A DNA stretch of 64,000 nt from Muribaculaceae bacterium. GTDB lineage: Bacteria; Bacteroidota; Bacteroidia; Bacteroidales; Muribaculaceae. Under the pieces are notes generated by a model that was not told the DNA's origin, searched no databases, and saw only the letters and a list, made by a program, of their open reading frames with translations. Location: positions 57,735 to 121,734 of the forward strand of contig JAGBWK010000072.1 of the NCBI GenBank assembly GCA_017629835.1. Direction: 5' to 3'. A program made the position numbers and the translations under genes. This document shows positions 56,601-64,000 of the stretch, piece after piece. Position 1 is the stretch's first letter. Every line of letters begins with the position of its first letter.

Positions 56601-57714
56601 AGTAAACGACGGCGATACCATTCCCGAAGAATACCAAGAGAAGATATTCGACCCATTCTATCAAATGGAGGGCAATGCCAACGCCGATTCTTCCACTGGC
56701 ATCGGTCTCAATGTAGCGCGTTCGCTTGCCGAAATGCTCAATGGCTCGTTGATTTATACCATCGACGAAGGGCTCAATTGTTTCACTTTGCGCCTCGAAG
56801 CGGCTGTCAATGAGCAAGTAAGCAAGGAAAGCGCATTGCTCGAAGATGATTCCGACTTTGATGTTGAAAGCGTTGACGATGAATCATCCGACGACTCGCT
56901 CCGCGAAAGCGTAATCCTTATAGTTGAGGATAATGTCGAATTGCTCGACTTCCTTTCGCGTAATATTGGCAAGCACTTTGAGGTGTTGACTGCTAACAAT
57001 GGACGCGAAGCCCTCGAAGTGCTCAAAGAGAATAATGTGAGCATGGTCATCACCGACGTAATGATGCCCGAAATGGACGGTATCGAACTCTGCTCCGTAA
57101 TCAAGTCCGACATCGAGTCGAGCCACATACCTGTGATTATGCTCACTGCCAAAAACGACCTCGATAGCAAAATCAAGGGTCTGCGCACCGGCGCTGATGC
57201 ATTTATCGCTAAACCATTCTCGTTCAAACACTTGTATGCTCAAATCGTGGCGATTTTCGAAAATCGACGTCGCGACAAGGAGGCGTTCAATCGCAATCCA
57301 TTTATCAACCACCTCAATGTTGGCATCTCTAAGGCCGACCGCGACCTAATCAACAAGGTTACTACTGCTATTGAGGAAAACATTACGAATCCCAACTTCG
57401 GCGTGGAAATGCTTGCCGAAATCACTTGCCTCAGCCGCTCATCTCTGCACCGTAAAATCAAGGCTGTCAGCGACTCATCGCCGACCGACTTTATCCGCCT
57501 GATACGCCTTAAGAAGGCTACCGAATTGATAGCCGAAGGCAGCTACCGTGTAGGCGAGATTTGCTACCTCGTAGGCATAAATTCGCCCTCATATTTCACC
57601 AAGTTGTTCCAACGTCAATTTGGTATGACCCCCAAAGAGTTTGAAAAACGTCAGCGACAGCAGTCGCCCGACGCCTCAATATCCGACGACACAGAATATC
57701 AAAACGAAACGTAA
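53665..57714 (+). CDS. Hybrid two-component sensor/regulator of the PUL
   Basis: 1349 residues that combine sensor, kinase, receiver and DNA-binding domain in one chain. A signal peptide (to about 19) leads to a periplasmic double propeller of Reg_prop repeats (DGFMWFGTRNKLNRYDG, NGIWIGTNLGG, NGYLWFGTNNGLVKFNP) and a Y_Y_Y domain (about 700-770). One membrane helix (about 783-802, FAYILLGIAAIWLISYYY) follows. The histidine kinase has His838 in KIAHEIRTPVTLV and GIGLNVARSLAEM. The receiver has Asp1131 in VITDVMMPEMDG. An AraC-type HTH (about 1240-1340, KATELIAEGSYRVGEICYLVG, FTKLFQRQFGMTPKEF) ends the protein. It likely senses a glycan fragment in the periplasm and switches on the locus. It is the first gene of an operon with GH43, FG-GAP and GH2. 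Confidence 0.96.
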   Translation: MKHLLSIILIIASAMTLWGQSEPTNYYFRNIRKQDGLSQTDIKAIIQSRDGFMWFGTRNKLNRYDGRSFRVFDCYDMEKNFRDNNVSALCEENDSSLWVGTDKGIFKFHLPTESFCYIDAASNDGVRMTDWVAEIVRDKNGSKWIVIPNQGVFRLSADGKLRHYHFGTAGDPDHGAAASVIVDRSNRVWVATSGDGVHRYNPDTDSFERYLGDAMGDATLAGENIYCIADMGEDLAVGVHEGKLRMLNKRRNVVTDFNASQVHYKIIRDIEYYDGKLWVGTQSGVYVIDRSTDSITHISTDPMCDFSLSDNQIGKIYRDRENGIWIGTNLGGLNYLSPYSDNFARFVPMSNNSVSSKRVRGLMQHPDGEIWIVTEDAGICTYNEKTHNFRRLGKDYGAMPSDEKCLTLLHNDDNVWIGFFKNGLDVVNTSSMRKRHYSQTDLGLNEASIYAMCEDSRGNIWIGNGWCVYRGSKSTMKFEQMEVFGYNYVFDIIEDAEGNIWVATMGRGVYCYNPETEEIKHFYHNEDVPSSLSSNSVNGIFETSRGQIWCSTDRGGISRYNPSTNDFTNYGPAEGLPDDTAYRMLEDKNGYLWFGTNNGLVKFNPESGSCQVYTTGNGLPSNQFGYGSVVRSNSGKFYFGCSEGLTSFDPENIAVNESIPPVYITKLVINDSEVTPSAKNSPLQRSTIYTNEIELDHDQNMIGFEVAVLSYVAPNSNIYAFKMEGVNADWIQSSTNNTMTYANLAPGRYTFRLKGANSDGIWNKNEVRMSINVLPPWWLSNIAKFAYILLGIAAIWLISYYYSRRLKHQEKEREQLRISEQERELYRYKLDLYVKIAHEIRTPVTLVNGPLETLLDMKIADPEISRNLKTMRRSVRELIDITNQLLDFRKIDSNMMDVHLQPIDLLEMVRDKVDEFTALCAQKGIDFQHRVPDDELLVMADRAALTKIFNNLLSNAYRYCSKLISIKGERIDNEVVIKVVNDGDTIPEEYQEKIFDPFYQMEGNANADSSTGIGLNVARSLAEMLNGSLIYTIDEGLNCFTLRLEAAVNEQVSKESALLEDDSDFDVESVDDESSDDSLRESVILIVEDNVELLDFLSRNIGKHFEVLTANNGREALEVLKENNVSMVITDVMMPEMDGIELCSVIKSDIESSHIPVIMLTAKNDLDSKIKGLRTGADAFIAKPFSFKHLYAQIVAIFENRRRDKEAFNRNPFINHLNVGISKADRDLINKVTTAIEENITNPNFGVEMLAEITCLSRSSLHRKIKAVSDSSPTDFIRLIRLKKATELIAEGSYRVGEICYLVGINSPSYFTKLFQRQFGMTPKEFEKRQRQQSPDASISDDTEYQNET

Positions 57715-57733
57715 TTCGCTTATATACTTCAAT

Positions 57734-58795
57734 ATGAATCGCATAATTCTTCTACTATTTCTACTGTTCGGCTTGACAGTACAGGCACAAAACCATTGCT
57801 CGGGTGCTAAATGTTCTGAATCCAAAGCATGCTGCGCTCAATCGCAAGTGCACCCCAATACGATTAATGGTGAGGTGTGGCTCGACACCGACGGCAACCC
57901 AATCAATGCCCACGGTGGTGGTATGATGTACCACAACGGCACATACTATTGGTATGGCGAATACAAAGGCGACTACACATTCCGCTCTCCCGGTATGGGC
58001 TGGGAATGTTACCGCACAGATTTCACTGGCGTGTCATGCTATTCGTCGAAGGATTTGAAAGAATGGAAATTCGAAGGGTTGGCTCTTTCGCCCGACACTA
58101 CTACCATTTATTCCGACCTTCACCCTACAATGGTAATCGAACGCCCCAAAGTTATATATAATGAGAAGACTGGCAAGTTTGTGATGTGGATGCACGTTGA
58201 TTCATACGACTATGGCAAGGCTTGCGCAGGCGTCGCTATCTCCGACACTCCCCAAGGTCCTTACACCTATCTCCGCTCTTACCGCCCCAACGGTGCTATG
58301 AGCCGCGACATTAATGTGTTCAAGGACGACGACGGACAGGCTTATGTGTTCTTCTCATCTGAGCATAACGGCACAATGCACATCTGCCGCCTGACCGACG
58401 ACTATCAGGATGTTCAGGGCAAAGCTACACGCAATTTCATCAACAAATCGCGCGAAGCTCCCGCTGTGTTCAAGCATAATGGCAAATACTACATCATCTC
58501 GTCGGGCTGCACTGGTTGGAGCCCCAACGAAGCTGAATACGCTATGGCTGATTCCCCAATGGGTCCTTATAAAGCGTTCGATAATCCTTGCAAAGGTAAG
58601 GATGCTGGCGCTACATTCTTCGCTCAAAGCACTTTTGTGCTCCCCATTCAGGGTCAGCCTGGCAAATTCTTAGCTATGTTCGACCGCTGGCGCAAAGAGC
58701 ACCTCTGCGATTCGCGCTATGTGTGGCTCCCAGTCCATTTTGGCGACGACGCAACCATCTCGCTCCCTTGGGTTGATTGCTGGGCTGCCGAATAA
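57734..58795 (+). CDS. Secreted GH43-like enzyme with an unusual NAHGGG first blade
   Basis: From ATG 57734 (MNRIILLLFLLFGLTVQAQ, a clear signal peptide) the protein has 353 residues. A cysteine-rich stretch (NHCSGAKCSESKACCAQ) follows the cleavage site. The five-bladed propeller begins NAHGGGMMYHNGTYYWYG. Further GH43 features are the MSRDINVFKDDDGQAYVFFSSEHNG region and the acid region SREAPAVFKHNGKYYIISSGCTGW, with Glu in SREAP. Classic GH43 enzymes have an Asp base in the first blade; here His/Gly replace it, as I recall for exo-beta-1,3-galactanases of subfamily 24. It starts 19 bases after the regulator gene. Confidence 0.85.
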   Translation: MNRIILLLFLLFGLTVQAQNHCSGAKCSESKACCAQSQVHPNTINGEVWLDTDGNPINAHGGGMMYHNGTYYWYGEYKGDYTFRSPGMGWECYRTDFTGVSCYSSKDLKEWKFEGLALSPDTTTIYSDLHPTMVIERPKVIYNEKTGKFVMWMHVDSYDYGKACAGVAISDTPQGPYTYLRSYRPNGAMSRDINVFKDDDGQAYVFFSSEHNGTMHICRLTDDYQDVQGKATRNFINKSREAPAVFKHNGKYYIISSGCTGWSPNEAEYAMADSPMGPYKAFDNPCKGKDAGATFFAQSTFVLPIQGQPGKFLAMFDRWRKEHLCDSRYVWLPVHFGDDATISLPWVDCWAAE

Positions 58796-58851
58796 AGCAA
58801 ATTTTGTTTAATCATCTGAAATATTTAATACCAATAACGACTTATATAACT

Positions 58852-60822
58852 ATGAAGTCACTTTCTCTTTCAATCATATCGTTGCTGGCTGTCACAGCTC
58901 TCTCAGCACAGACTCCCGGGGCTCCCGGAAATGTTAAATTCCAACTTGTGAAAAGCCCTGTGACTACAGCCTCTTCCACTGGCAACCCTGCTAATCAGTT
59001 CTACCATGCCACTTACTCTGGCGCTGCTTGGGGCGACCCCGACGGCGACGGACGCATGGACTTGGTCTATAGCGACCGCAATTCGCACGTCAATAGCCAA
59101 ACGGTGCAGATTAGCTACTACATTAATAATGGCGACGGCACAATGCGCCGTGCTGCTGGTCATGGGCTCGACCCCGCTGCTTTCTCTTGCCCCATTTGGT
59201 TCGACTACAACAACGACGGCCACCTCGACCTTCTGATGCCGGGTCTCTCCAACCACAATCATCAGTGGCGCGACGGCGACACCAAGCTCGAAGAGGTTGT
59301 AGCTCATCTTTATAAAAACACTGGCGCTGAGAATGGTCAAGCCAAATTCGAAGAGGTTGCTAATCATGGCATTCGCCCACTTTACAATGGCTTGCAAGGT
59401 GGTAAAGGTCACAACTGGGTTGCTTCAGGCGACTTCGACAAGGACGGTTGGACCGACCTGTTAATGGCTGGTTTCGACGAAAATGCGCGTATCGAATCCG
59501 AACATCCCGAAGAAGCTGTGCGCGCTCTCTATCTCTATCGCAACATCAACGGCGAACGCTTCGAAATGGTCGCTAATCCGCTCAATGGCAACGCTCCTTT
59601 CAATGGTATGACCGACGGTAGCGTTATGCTCGAAGACCTCGACGGCGACGGCTGGCTCGACATTATGGCTACAGGCTATGGCCACACTCGCACCTCAGAA
59701 TCGTATGTCTACTGGAACAATGGCGACGGCACTTTCTCTGCTCACACCGAAAAGCTACGCGGCATTGCCAACGGCTCTTGCTATGTGCGCGACCTTAACA
59801 ACGACCAACTCCCCGAACTCGTGTTTGGCGGCGTATATATGAACACCAACGGCAAAAACTTTTTCTTCTACCAAAACCTTGGCAACCGAAAATTCCAGAT
59901 TCTCGACATTGAGAAATATGAAGGATACGACGGTACTCAAATGGCGTTTGGCGATGTCAACCAAGACGGCTTAGTCGACATTCTGCTCGGTGGCCATGGC
60001 GCTTCGCACGAGCACACTACAGTTGTTTACGTCAACCAAGGCGATTTCAATTTTACTGCTACTGGCGCTCATTATGCCGACGTGTTTGGTAAGCTCGGCC
60101 ACTTTAGCCGCATAACTCACGGCGCTCACCACATGGTCGATGTTAATGCCGACGGCTTCCTCGACGTGTGGATGTCGGGCTGGTGCAACGGTGGTTGTGG
60201 TCAAGGCTGTTTGACCGAAATGTATCTCAACAATAGCGCAAGCAAAGGCGTAGTAGCCAACGTAGCTCCCGCTGTTCCAACTAACCTATATGTTGATTAC
60301 GACAAAGCAGCAGGTCGCGCTACATTCACTTGGGATGCTGCAACCGACGACAATACCCCTGCCGCTGGTCTTCGCTACAATTTCTACATCAAAGCTAAGG
60401 ATTCCGACAAGCTGTTTGAAGTAGTTCCTGCCGACCTTACCACTGGCTACGTCAAAGTTGGTACAATTCAGAACGCTATCAACAAGTGCTCATATACTAC
60501 ATCCATTCCAGCTGCTGGCGACTACGAATGGGGTGTGCAAACTATTGACAACGCCAACACTGGTAGCCTTTTTGCAACTGCTAATTTTACAGCTGGCATT
60601 GAATCAGTTGAGACTACTCCTTTGCGTCTTTGGGGCACATTTGGTGCTATCGGCTATGGCTGCAACGACGAAGCTACGCTCACTGTCTACAACCTCTCAG
60701 GCATCGCAATCGCTTCTGCGTCAGTCGCTGGCGCAGGCTCGTTGGAGCTCCCTGCCGGTCTCTACATCGCAACCCTCTCTACTGCCGACTCTTCAGTTAC
60801 TGCAAAAGTCTCCGTAAAATAA
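58852..60822 (+). CDS. Secreted FG-GAP/VCBS repeat protein with sorting-type tail
   Basis: 656 residues from ATG 58852, with a signal peptide (VTALSAQ). Several integrin-like FG-GAP repeats carry calcium-type loops, such as GDPDGDGRMDLVYSD, DYNNDGHLDLLMPG, DFDKDGWTDLLMAG and DVNQDGLVDILLGG. A fibronectin-III-like domain (about 480-590) follows. The last 70 residues (LTVYNLSGIAIASA to LPAGLYIATLST) look like a type IX secretion or related C-terminal sorting domain. No catalytic motif was found. It may bind glycan or scaffold enzymes. It sits between GH43 and GH2 in the regulator operon. Confidence 0.85.
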   Translation: MKSLSLSIISLLAVTALSAQTPGAPGNVKFQLVKSPVTTASSTGNPANQFYHATYSGAAWGDPDGDGRMDLVYSDRNSHVNSQTVQISYYINNGDGTMRRAAGHGLDPAAFSCPIWFDYNNDGHLDLLMPGLSNHNHQWRDGDTKLEEVVAHLYKNTGAENGQAKFEEVANHGIRPLYNGLQGGKGHNWVASGDFDKDGWTDLLMAGFDENARIESEHPEEAVRALYLYRNINGERFEMVANPLNGNAPFNGMTDGSVMLEDLDGDGWLDIMATGYGHTRTSESYVYWNNGDGTFSAHTEKLRGIANGSCYVRDLNNDQLPELVFGGVYMNTNGKNFFFYQNLGNRKFQILDIEKYEGYDGTQMAFGDVNQDGLVDILLGGHGASHEHTTVVYVNQGDFNFTATGAHYADVFGKLGHFSRITHGAHHMVDVNADGFLDVWMSGWCNGGCGQGCLTEMYLNNSASKGVVANVAPAVPTNLYVDYDKAAGRATFTWDAATDDNTPAAGLRYNFYIKAKDSDKLFEVVPADLTTGYVKVGTIQNAINKCSYTTSIPAAGDYEWGVQTIDNANTGSLFATANFTAGIESVETTPLRLWGTFGAIGYGCNDEATLTVYNLSGIAIASASVAGAGSLELPAGLYIATLSTADSSVTAKVSVK

Positions 60823-60864
60823 TCCCCTACATTTAGTCAACCCCACTCATTATATATATAAGTA

Positions 60865-63786
60865 ATGCGTAAGCTAATTGCTGCTCTACTCCTTTGCGCC
60901 TCTTGTGGTTTCGTTTCAGCCGAACAAAGCTACAACCTCGGCAAAACACCTTGGAAATTCACAAAGGTAACCGCTGGTAACGAAAACCTTGCCCGACTTG
61001 CTACTGTGACAGTCGGCGGAGAGATTACCGCTATTTTGACCGACCGCAACGACGATTCTCGCATCGATGTCAACGGCGAGCCTATCACCATTGATATGCT
61101 TTCCGACAAGGGAAAATGCCAGTTGCAAGTCAAATTTGCTGGCGATTCAGTGGCATCTGTGAGCGGTAGCGTGCGCCTTAGCAACGATGGGCAAAACTGG
61201 ATTGCGCTCGGCAGTGTCGACCGTTATCCCACATCCCCTATATATAAAAATGATATAACCGACGTCAACGGCACTGTTGGTTACACTCGCACTCAAGTCG
61301 CTTCAGTGGTTGAATTCCCATTCGACGGCTGGCGCTATCTCGAACTGACCCCCGAGGTCTGCTTTGGCTCCGACGGACGCCAAATCGCAGGCAAAATCGG
61401 TGAGGTTGAGGTCGTTTCGCTCGCTCCAAAACCATCCGACGCTGTAATGTCGGCTGCAACGCTCGACGATTCAGAGTGGGAGAGCGTCGGTATCCCTCAC
61501 TGCTACAACGAATACGATTCATATCTCAATACCACCAAAGGAGAGCTCTGCTGGCGTGGCGAAACGTGGTATCGCCGCACGCTGTTCATCCCCAAAGATT
61601 ACCGCGGCAAGCGCTTGACAATGCTATTCCACGGTGTCAATATCGGTATGACGCTCTTCGTCAATGGCAAGCCCGCTATTGGCAACACTGCTGTGCCTCA
61701 GCCCGGGCCTGTCACCCACGTTGGCAGCTCAATTCCATTCGAGGTTGATATTACCGACCTTGTTGAGTATGGCGCTGACAATCAGATAGCTATCAAAACC
61801 TCAAATCGCAAAGAAACATTCTTTACATATCCCGGATTTGCCGAAAACGAAGGATTCGGACAAGCTATGGGTGGCATCGTGGCCGATGTCTATCTCAATG
61901 TGCGCGACGCTGTGCATATTCCCTCCAACTGCTATTCGCCTCAAAATAAGTGGGGTACATATTTCGGTACTCTCCGCGCCGACAGCAAGTCAGCAACCCT
62001 GCGCTTGCAAACCAATGTCGAAAACTCATCCGCAAAGCGTCAGAAAGTCACTCTCACCACTCGCGTCATCGACCGCGACGGCAACGTAGTGTGGCAACGC
62101 CCCGACACTCGCACTATCGAAGCAGGGGAGACCTCACTGTTCGACTACGAAGCCATAATCGAAAACCCCAACCTGTGGTATCCTATCGGCACATCTGGCA
62201 CCCCATATCTCTACACCATTGAATCAACCGTCAAAGCTGGCCGTCGGGTGGTCGACACTCACGTCGAAACCTTCGGCATCCGCACAATCACGTGGGACGA
62301 CGACTATTGCTACGTCAACGGCGAGCGTTGCATCTTGCGTGGCTTTGGCAACCGAAATATCTACCCGGGATTGGGCGCAGCGCTTCCCGAGTGGGTGCAG
62401 TGGCAAAACATCAACGACATCGCTGCTTGTGGCGGCAATGTGCTCCGCGTAGGGCATCAATCACCATATATGACCGTTTACGACGCTTGCGATGCTCTCG
62501 GTGTGCTGTTGATTGTCAACAGTGGCGACAACGAATGGACTCTCCGCGACGAACCGGCGCTCACCTACAAACGTGAGTACGACCGCGACCTCATTGTGGC
62601 CTACCGCAACCGCGCCTGTGTCGCCGTTTGGGAGTCAAACAACGGCCTCGCTTACGAGGGCGAAAAATATTGGCCCTCCTACACTCAGGAAATCGTTGAA
62701 CGTTGGGACTATATACAGCCCCGTTTGGTTATGAATCGCGACGGTTACCCCGACCGCTGGGACCCCTCGAAGCAAATCGTGATTGGCTACACCAACCGCT
62801 ACGAAAAGCAGAAGGGACACCCCTCGCTCAATACCGAAGTTTATGGCACAAACTGGTCAGGCAACCCAAGTTGGTGCATCGCACGTTTCGACTACGACAA
62901 CGAAGTCGCTTTCTCCGATTTCTATGTGCGCAACTATCTCGACGACCTCTCCAACCGCGCCTGCGGCTGGATTGACTGGATGCTCGCCGAAACCTATGGT
63001 GAAGGCTACACAATCTATCTCAACGGCATGCGCAACCAAAAGAGCCTCGGCTCTTGCGCTATGGACGCCAACCGATTCCCAAAACTCAAATATCGCATAT
63101 ATAAAAACGCTTTGTGGGTTCCCTACGAGCAGCGCCCCGGCGTAGCTTTGCAATCGATTTGGAATTTCGACGAAGGCTCTGTGCAGAACATCGACGCTTG
63201 GAGCAACTGCCCGCAAGTGGAACTCTTCATCGACGGCAAGTCGCAAGGCATTCGCCGCCCTCACGATGCTACCCGTCGTTGCACTTGGGAAGCAATCTCT
63301 TGGCGCCCTGCTCGTGTTGAAGCCGTAGGGCTCGACAACGAAGGCCGCGAGGTGTGCCGCGAAGCAATCGAAACCGCAGGCGAGCCTTACGCTATCGAGG
63401 TTGAAATGTTTGAGCCTACTCCGCGTGCCGACGGCTCTGAATTCTGTCTCACAGCCGACGGCTCCGATGCGTTCGTCATTACAGCGCGTGTAGTCGACCG
63501 CCAAGGTCGCTGGTGCCCACGCTCCGATGCAATGCTCCATTTCGATGTCAACGGCGAAGCTGTCTATAAAGGCTCCTACAATTTCTACGTCGCTAAAGGT
63601 CACGATTACTACTATCACGCACCGGGCGACCACGAATTGCAAGCCGAAGGCGGACTGATGCGTGTGGCTTGTCGCACAACTTTCACTCCGGGCGACATCA
63701 CCATCACAGTCTCCTCTCCCGGTCTTCAGTCAGGCTCTTGCACGCTATGCTCAAACCCCATTTCTGAGGCCCTACCTCGCAAATAA
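60865..63786 (+). CDS. Secreted GH2-type enzyme with inserted N-terminal module and WESNNG in place of the NE motif
   Basis: 973 residues with a signal peptide (CGFVSA). After TPWKFTKVTAG a module of about 150 residues resembling a discoidin-type sugar-binding domain interrupts the usual GH2 sandwich, which resumes at DDSEWESVGIPHCYNEYDS. The barrel follows: YVNGERCILRGFGNRNIYPG, then VAVWESNNG (Trp589 to Gly594), where most GH2 enzymes have WSxGNE, and the expected nucleophile Glu658 in LNTEVYGTNW. The acid/base may be Glu590, shifted in the motif, or the enzyme may use another residue. C-terminal Ig-like domains close the chain. The substrate is unknown. Confidence 0.87.
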   Translation: MRKLIAALLLCASCGFVSAEQSYNLGKTPWKFTKVTAGNENLARLATVTVGGEITAILTDRNDDSRIDVNGEPITIDMLSDKGKCQLQVKFAGDSVASVSGSVRLSNDGQNWIALGSVDRYPTSPIYKNDITDVNGTVGYTRTQVASVVEFPFDGWRYLELTPEVCFGSDGRQIAGKIGEVEVVSLAPKPSDAVMSAATLDDSEWESVGIPHCYNEYDSYLNTTKGELCWRGETWYRRTLFIPKDYRGKRLTMLFHGVNIGMTLFVNGKPAIGNTAVPQPGPVTHVGSSIPFEVDITDLVEYGADNQIAIKTSNRKETFFTYPGFAENEGFGQAMGGIVADVYLNVRDAVHIPSNCYSPQNKWGTYFGTLRADSKSATLRLQTNVENSSAKRQKVTLTTRVIDRDGNVVWQRPDTRTIEAGETSLFDYEAIIENPNLWYPIGTSGTPYLYTIESTVKAGRRVVDTHVETFGIRTITWDDDYCYVNGERCILRGFGNRNIYPGLGAALPEWVQWQNINDIAACGGNVLRVGHQSPYMTVYDACDALGVLLIVNSGDNEWTLRDEPALTYKREYDRDLIVAYRNRACVAVWESNNGLAYEGEKYWPSYTQEIVERWDYIQPRLVMNRDGYPDRWDPSKQIVIGYTNRYEKQKGHPSLNTEVYGTNWSGNPSWCIARFDYDNEVAFSDFYVRNYLDDLSNRACGWIDWMLAETYGEGYTIYLNGMRNQKSLGSCAMDANRFPKLKYRIYKNALWVPYEQRPGVALQSIWNFDEGSVQNIDAWSNCPQVELFIDGKSQGIRRPHDATRRCTWEAISWRPARVEAVGLDNEGREVCREAIETAGEPYAIEVEMFEPTPRADGSEFCLTADGSDAFVITARVVDRQGRWCPRSDAMLHFDVNGEAVYKGSYNFYVAKGHDYYYHAPGDHELQAEGGLMRVACRTTFTPGDITITVSSPGLQSGSCTLCSNPISEALPRK

Positions 63787-64000
63787 GCGATTATTTCGCT
63801 CAATCTCCATATAAATCAGTACTAAAAAAGTTTACAATTTTTGCGACAAATGTACTAAATTTTTACAATCGTGAGCATTAATTTTGCTTTTGATTATTGT
63901 GCGCAATATATCTCGGCAATTGCAACCCCAAAATCAGTAACTTGCCTCGGCAGTTACAACCCAAAAACTAAGATAAATTCAACTAAAATAACTAAACAAA
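63787..64000 (+). promoter_or_regulatory. AT-rich right-edge gap with a promoter-like box and imperfect direct repeats
   Basis: TAATTTTG at 63879-63886 matches TAnnTTTG, but no TTTG lies 19-20 bases upstream. CTCGGCAATTGCAACCCC (from 63912) and CTCGGCAGTTACAACCC (from 63946) form an imperfect direct repeat with a period of 34. The gap probably carries the start signals of a gene beyond the edge. I see no coding sequence in it. Confidence 0.4.

Overview
The window reads as a chromosomal stretch of a gut-type Bacteroidales bacterium. The evidence is a SusC/SusD pair, a hybrid two-component sensor/regulator, many secreted GH2/GH3/GH30/GH92 enzymes, promoters of the Bacteroidetes TTTG-N19/20-TAnnTTTG type, and C-terminal tails ending in GIYVLNGVKYIKK style. 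Muribaculaceae or a Prevotella-like relative is my guess. The family level is not secure.

Positions 1-28640 are mostly housekeeping. On the + strand the tail of a Fur/PerR-like regulator leads into rubrerythrin. On the - strand follow parE, coaD, a GH3 glycosidase, an S41 protease and prfB (with its programmed +1 frameshift). metK runs on the + strand behind a promoter, a SAM-II riboswitch and a likely terminator. The - strand then carries greA-HIT, a GT2 with a thioredoxin-like lipoprotein, rnz, tadA, a TlpA-VanZ-BadF kinase-SerB operon, a DUF4922-SpoIID fusion, and a ROK kinase-ManA-GT2 operon. On the + strand a pseudouridine synthase with a long RQGGYN-repeat N-terminus is broken by one in-frame TAA, and asnS follows.

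Positions 28731-63786 form a large polysaccharide utilisation locus. Three transcription blocks can be proposed. Block A (- strand, 53330 to 49006) holds GH2 and GH92 and ends at a strong terminator at 48913-48944. Block B (- strand, from about 48860) holds a clan GH-D alpha-galactosidase-like enzyme, an IPT/NHL surface lipoprotein, SusC, SusD, a DUF1735 lipoprotein, GH92, GH30, GH30 and GH3. A terminator-like hairpin at 31171-31205 then separates a GH2. Block C (+ strand) starts with the hybrid two-component regulator and continues through GH43, an FG-GAP repeat protein and an atypical GH2.

The enzymes suggest a glycan with alpha-mannosyl, beta-1,6-linked glucosyl or galactosyl, beta-galactosyl and alpha-galactosyl parts. 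A fungal wall glycan and a type II arabinogalactan-like glycan are the two candidates I can argue from sequence. I saw no tRNA, rRNA, CRISPR array, insertion sequence or prophage gene.
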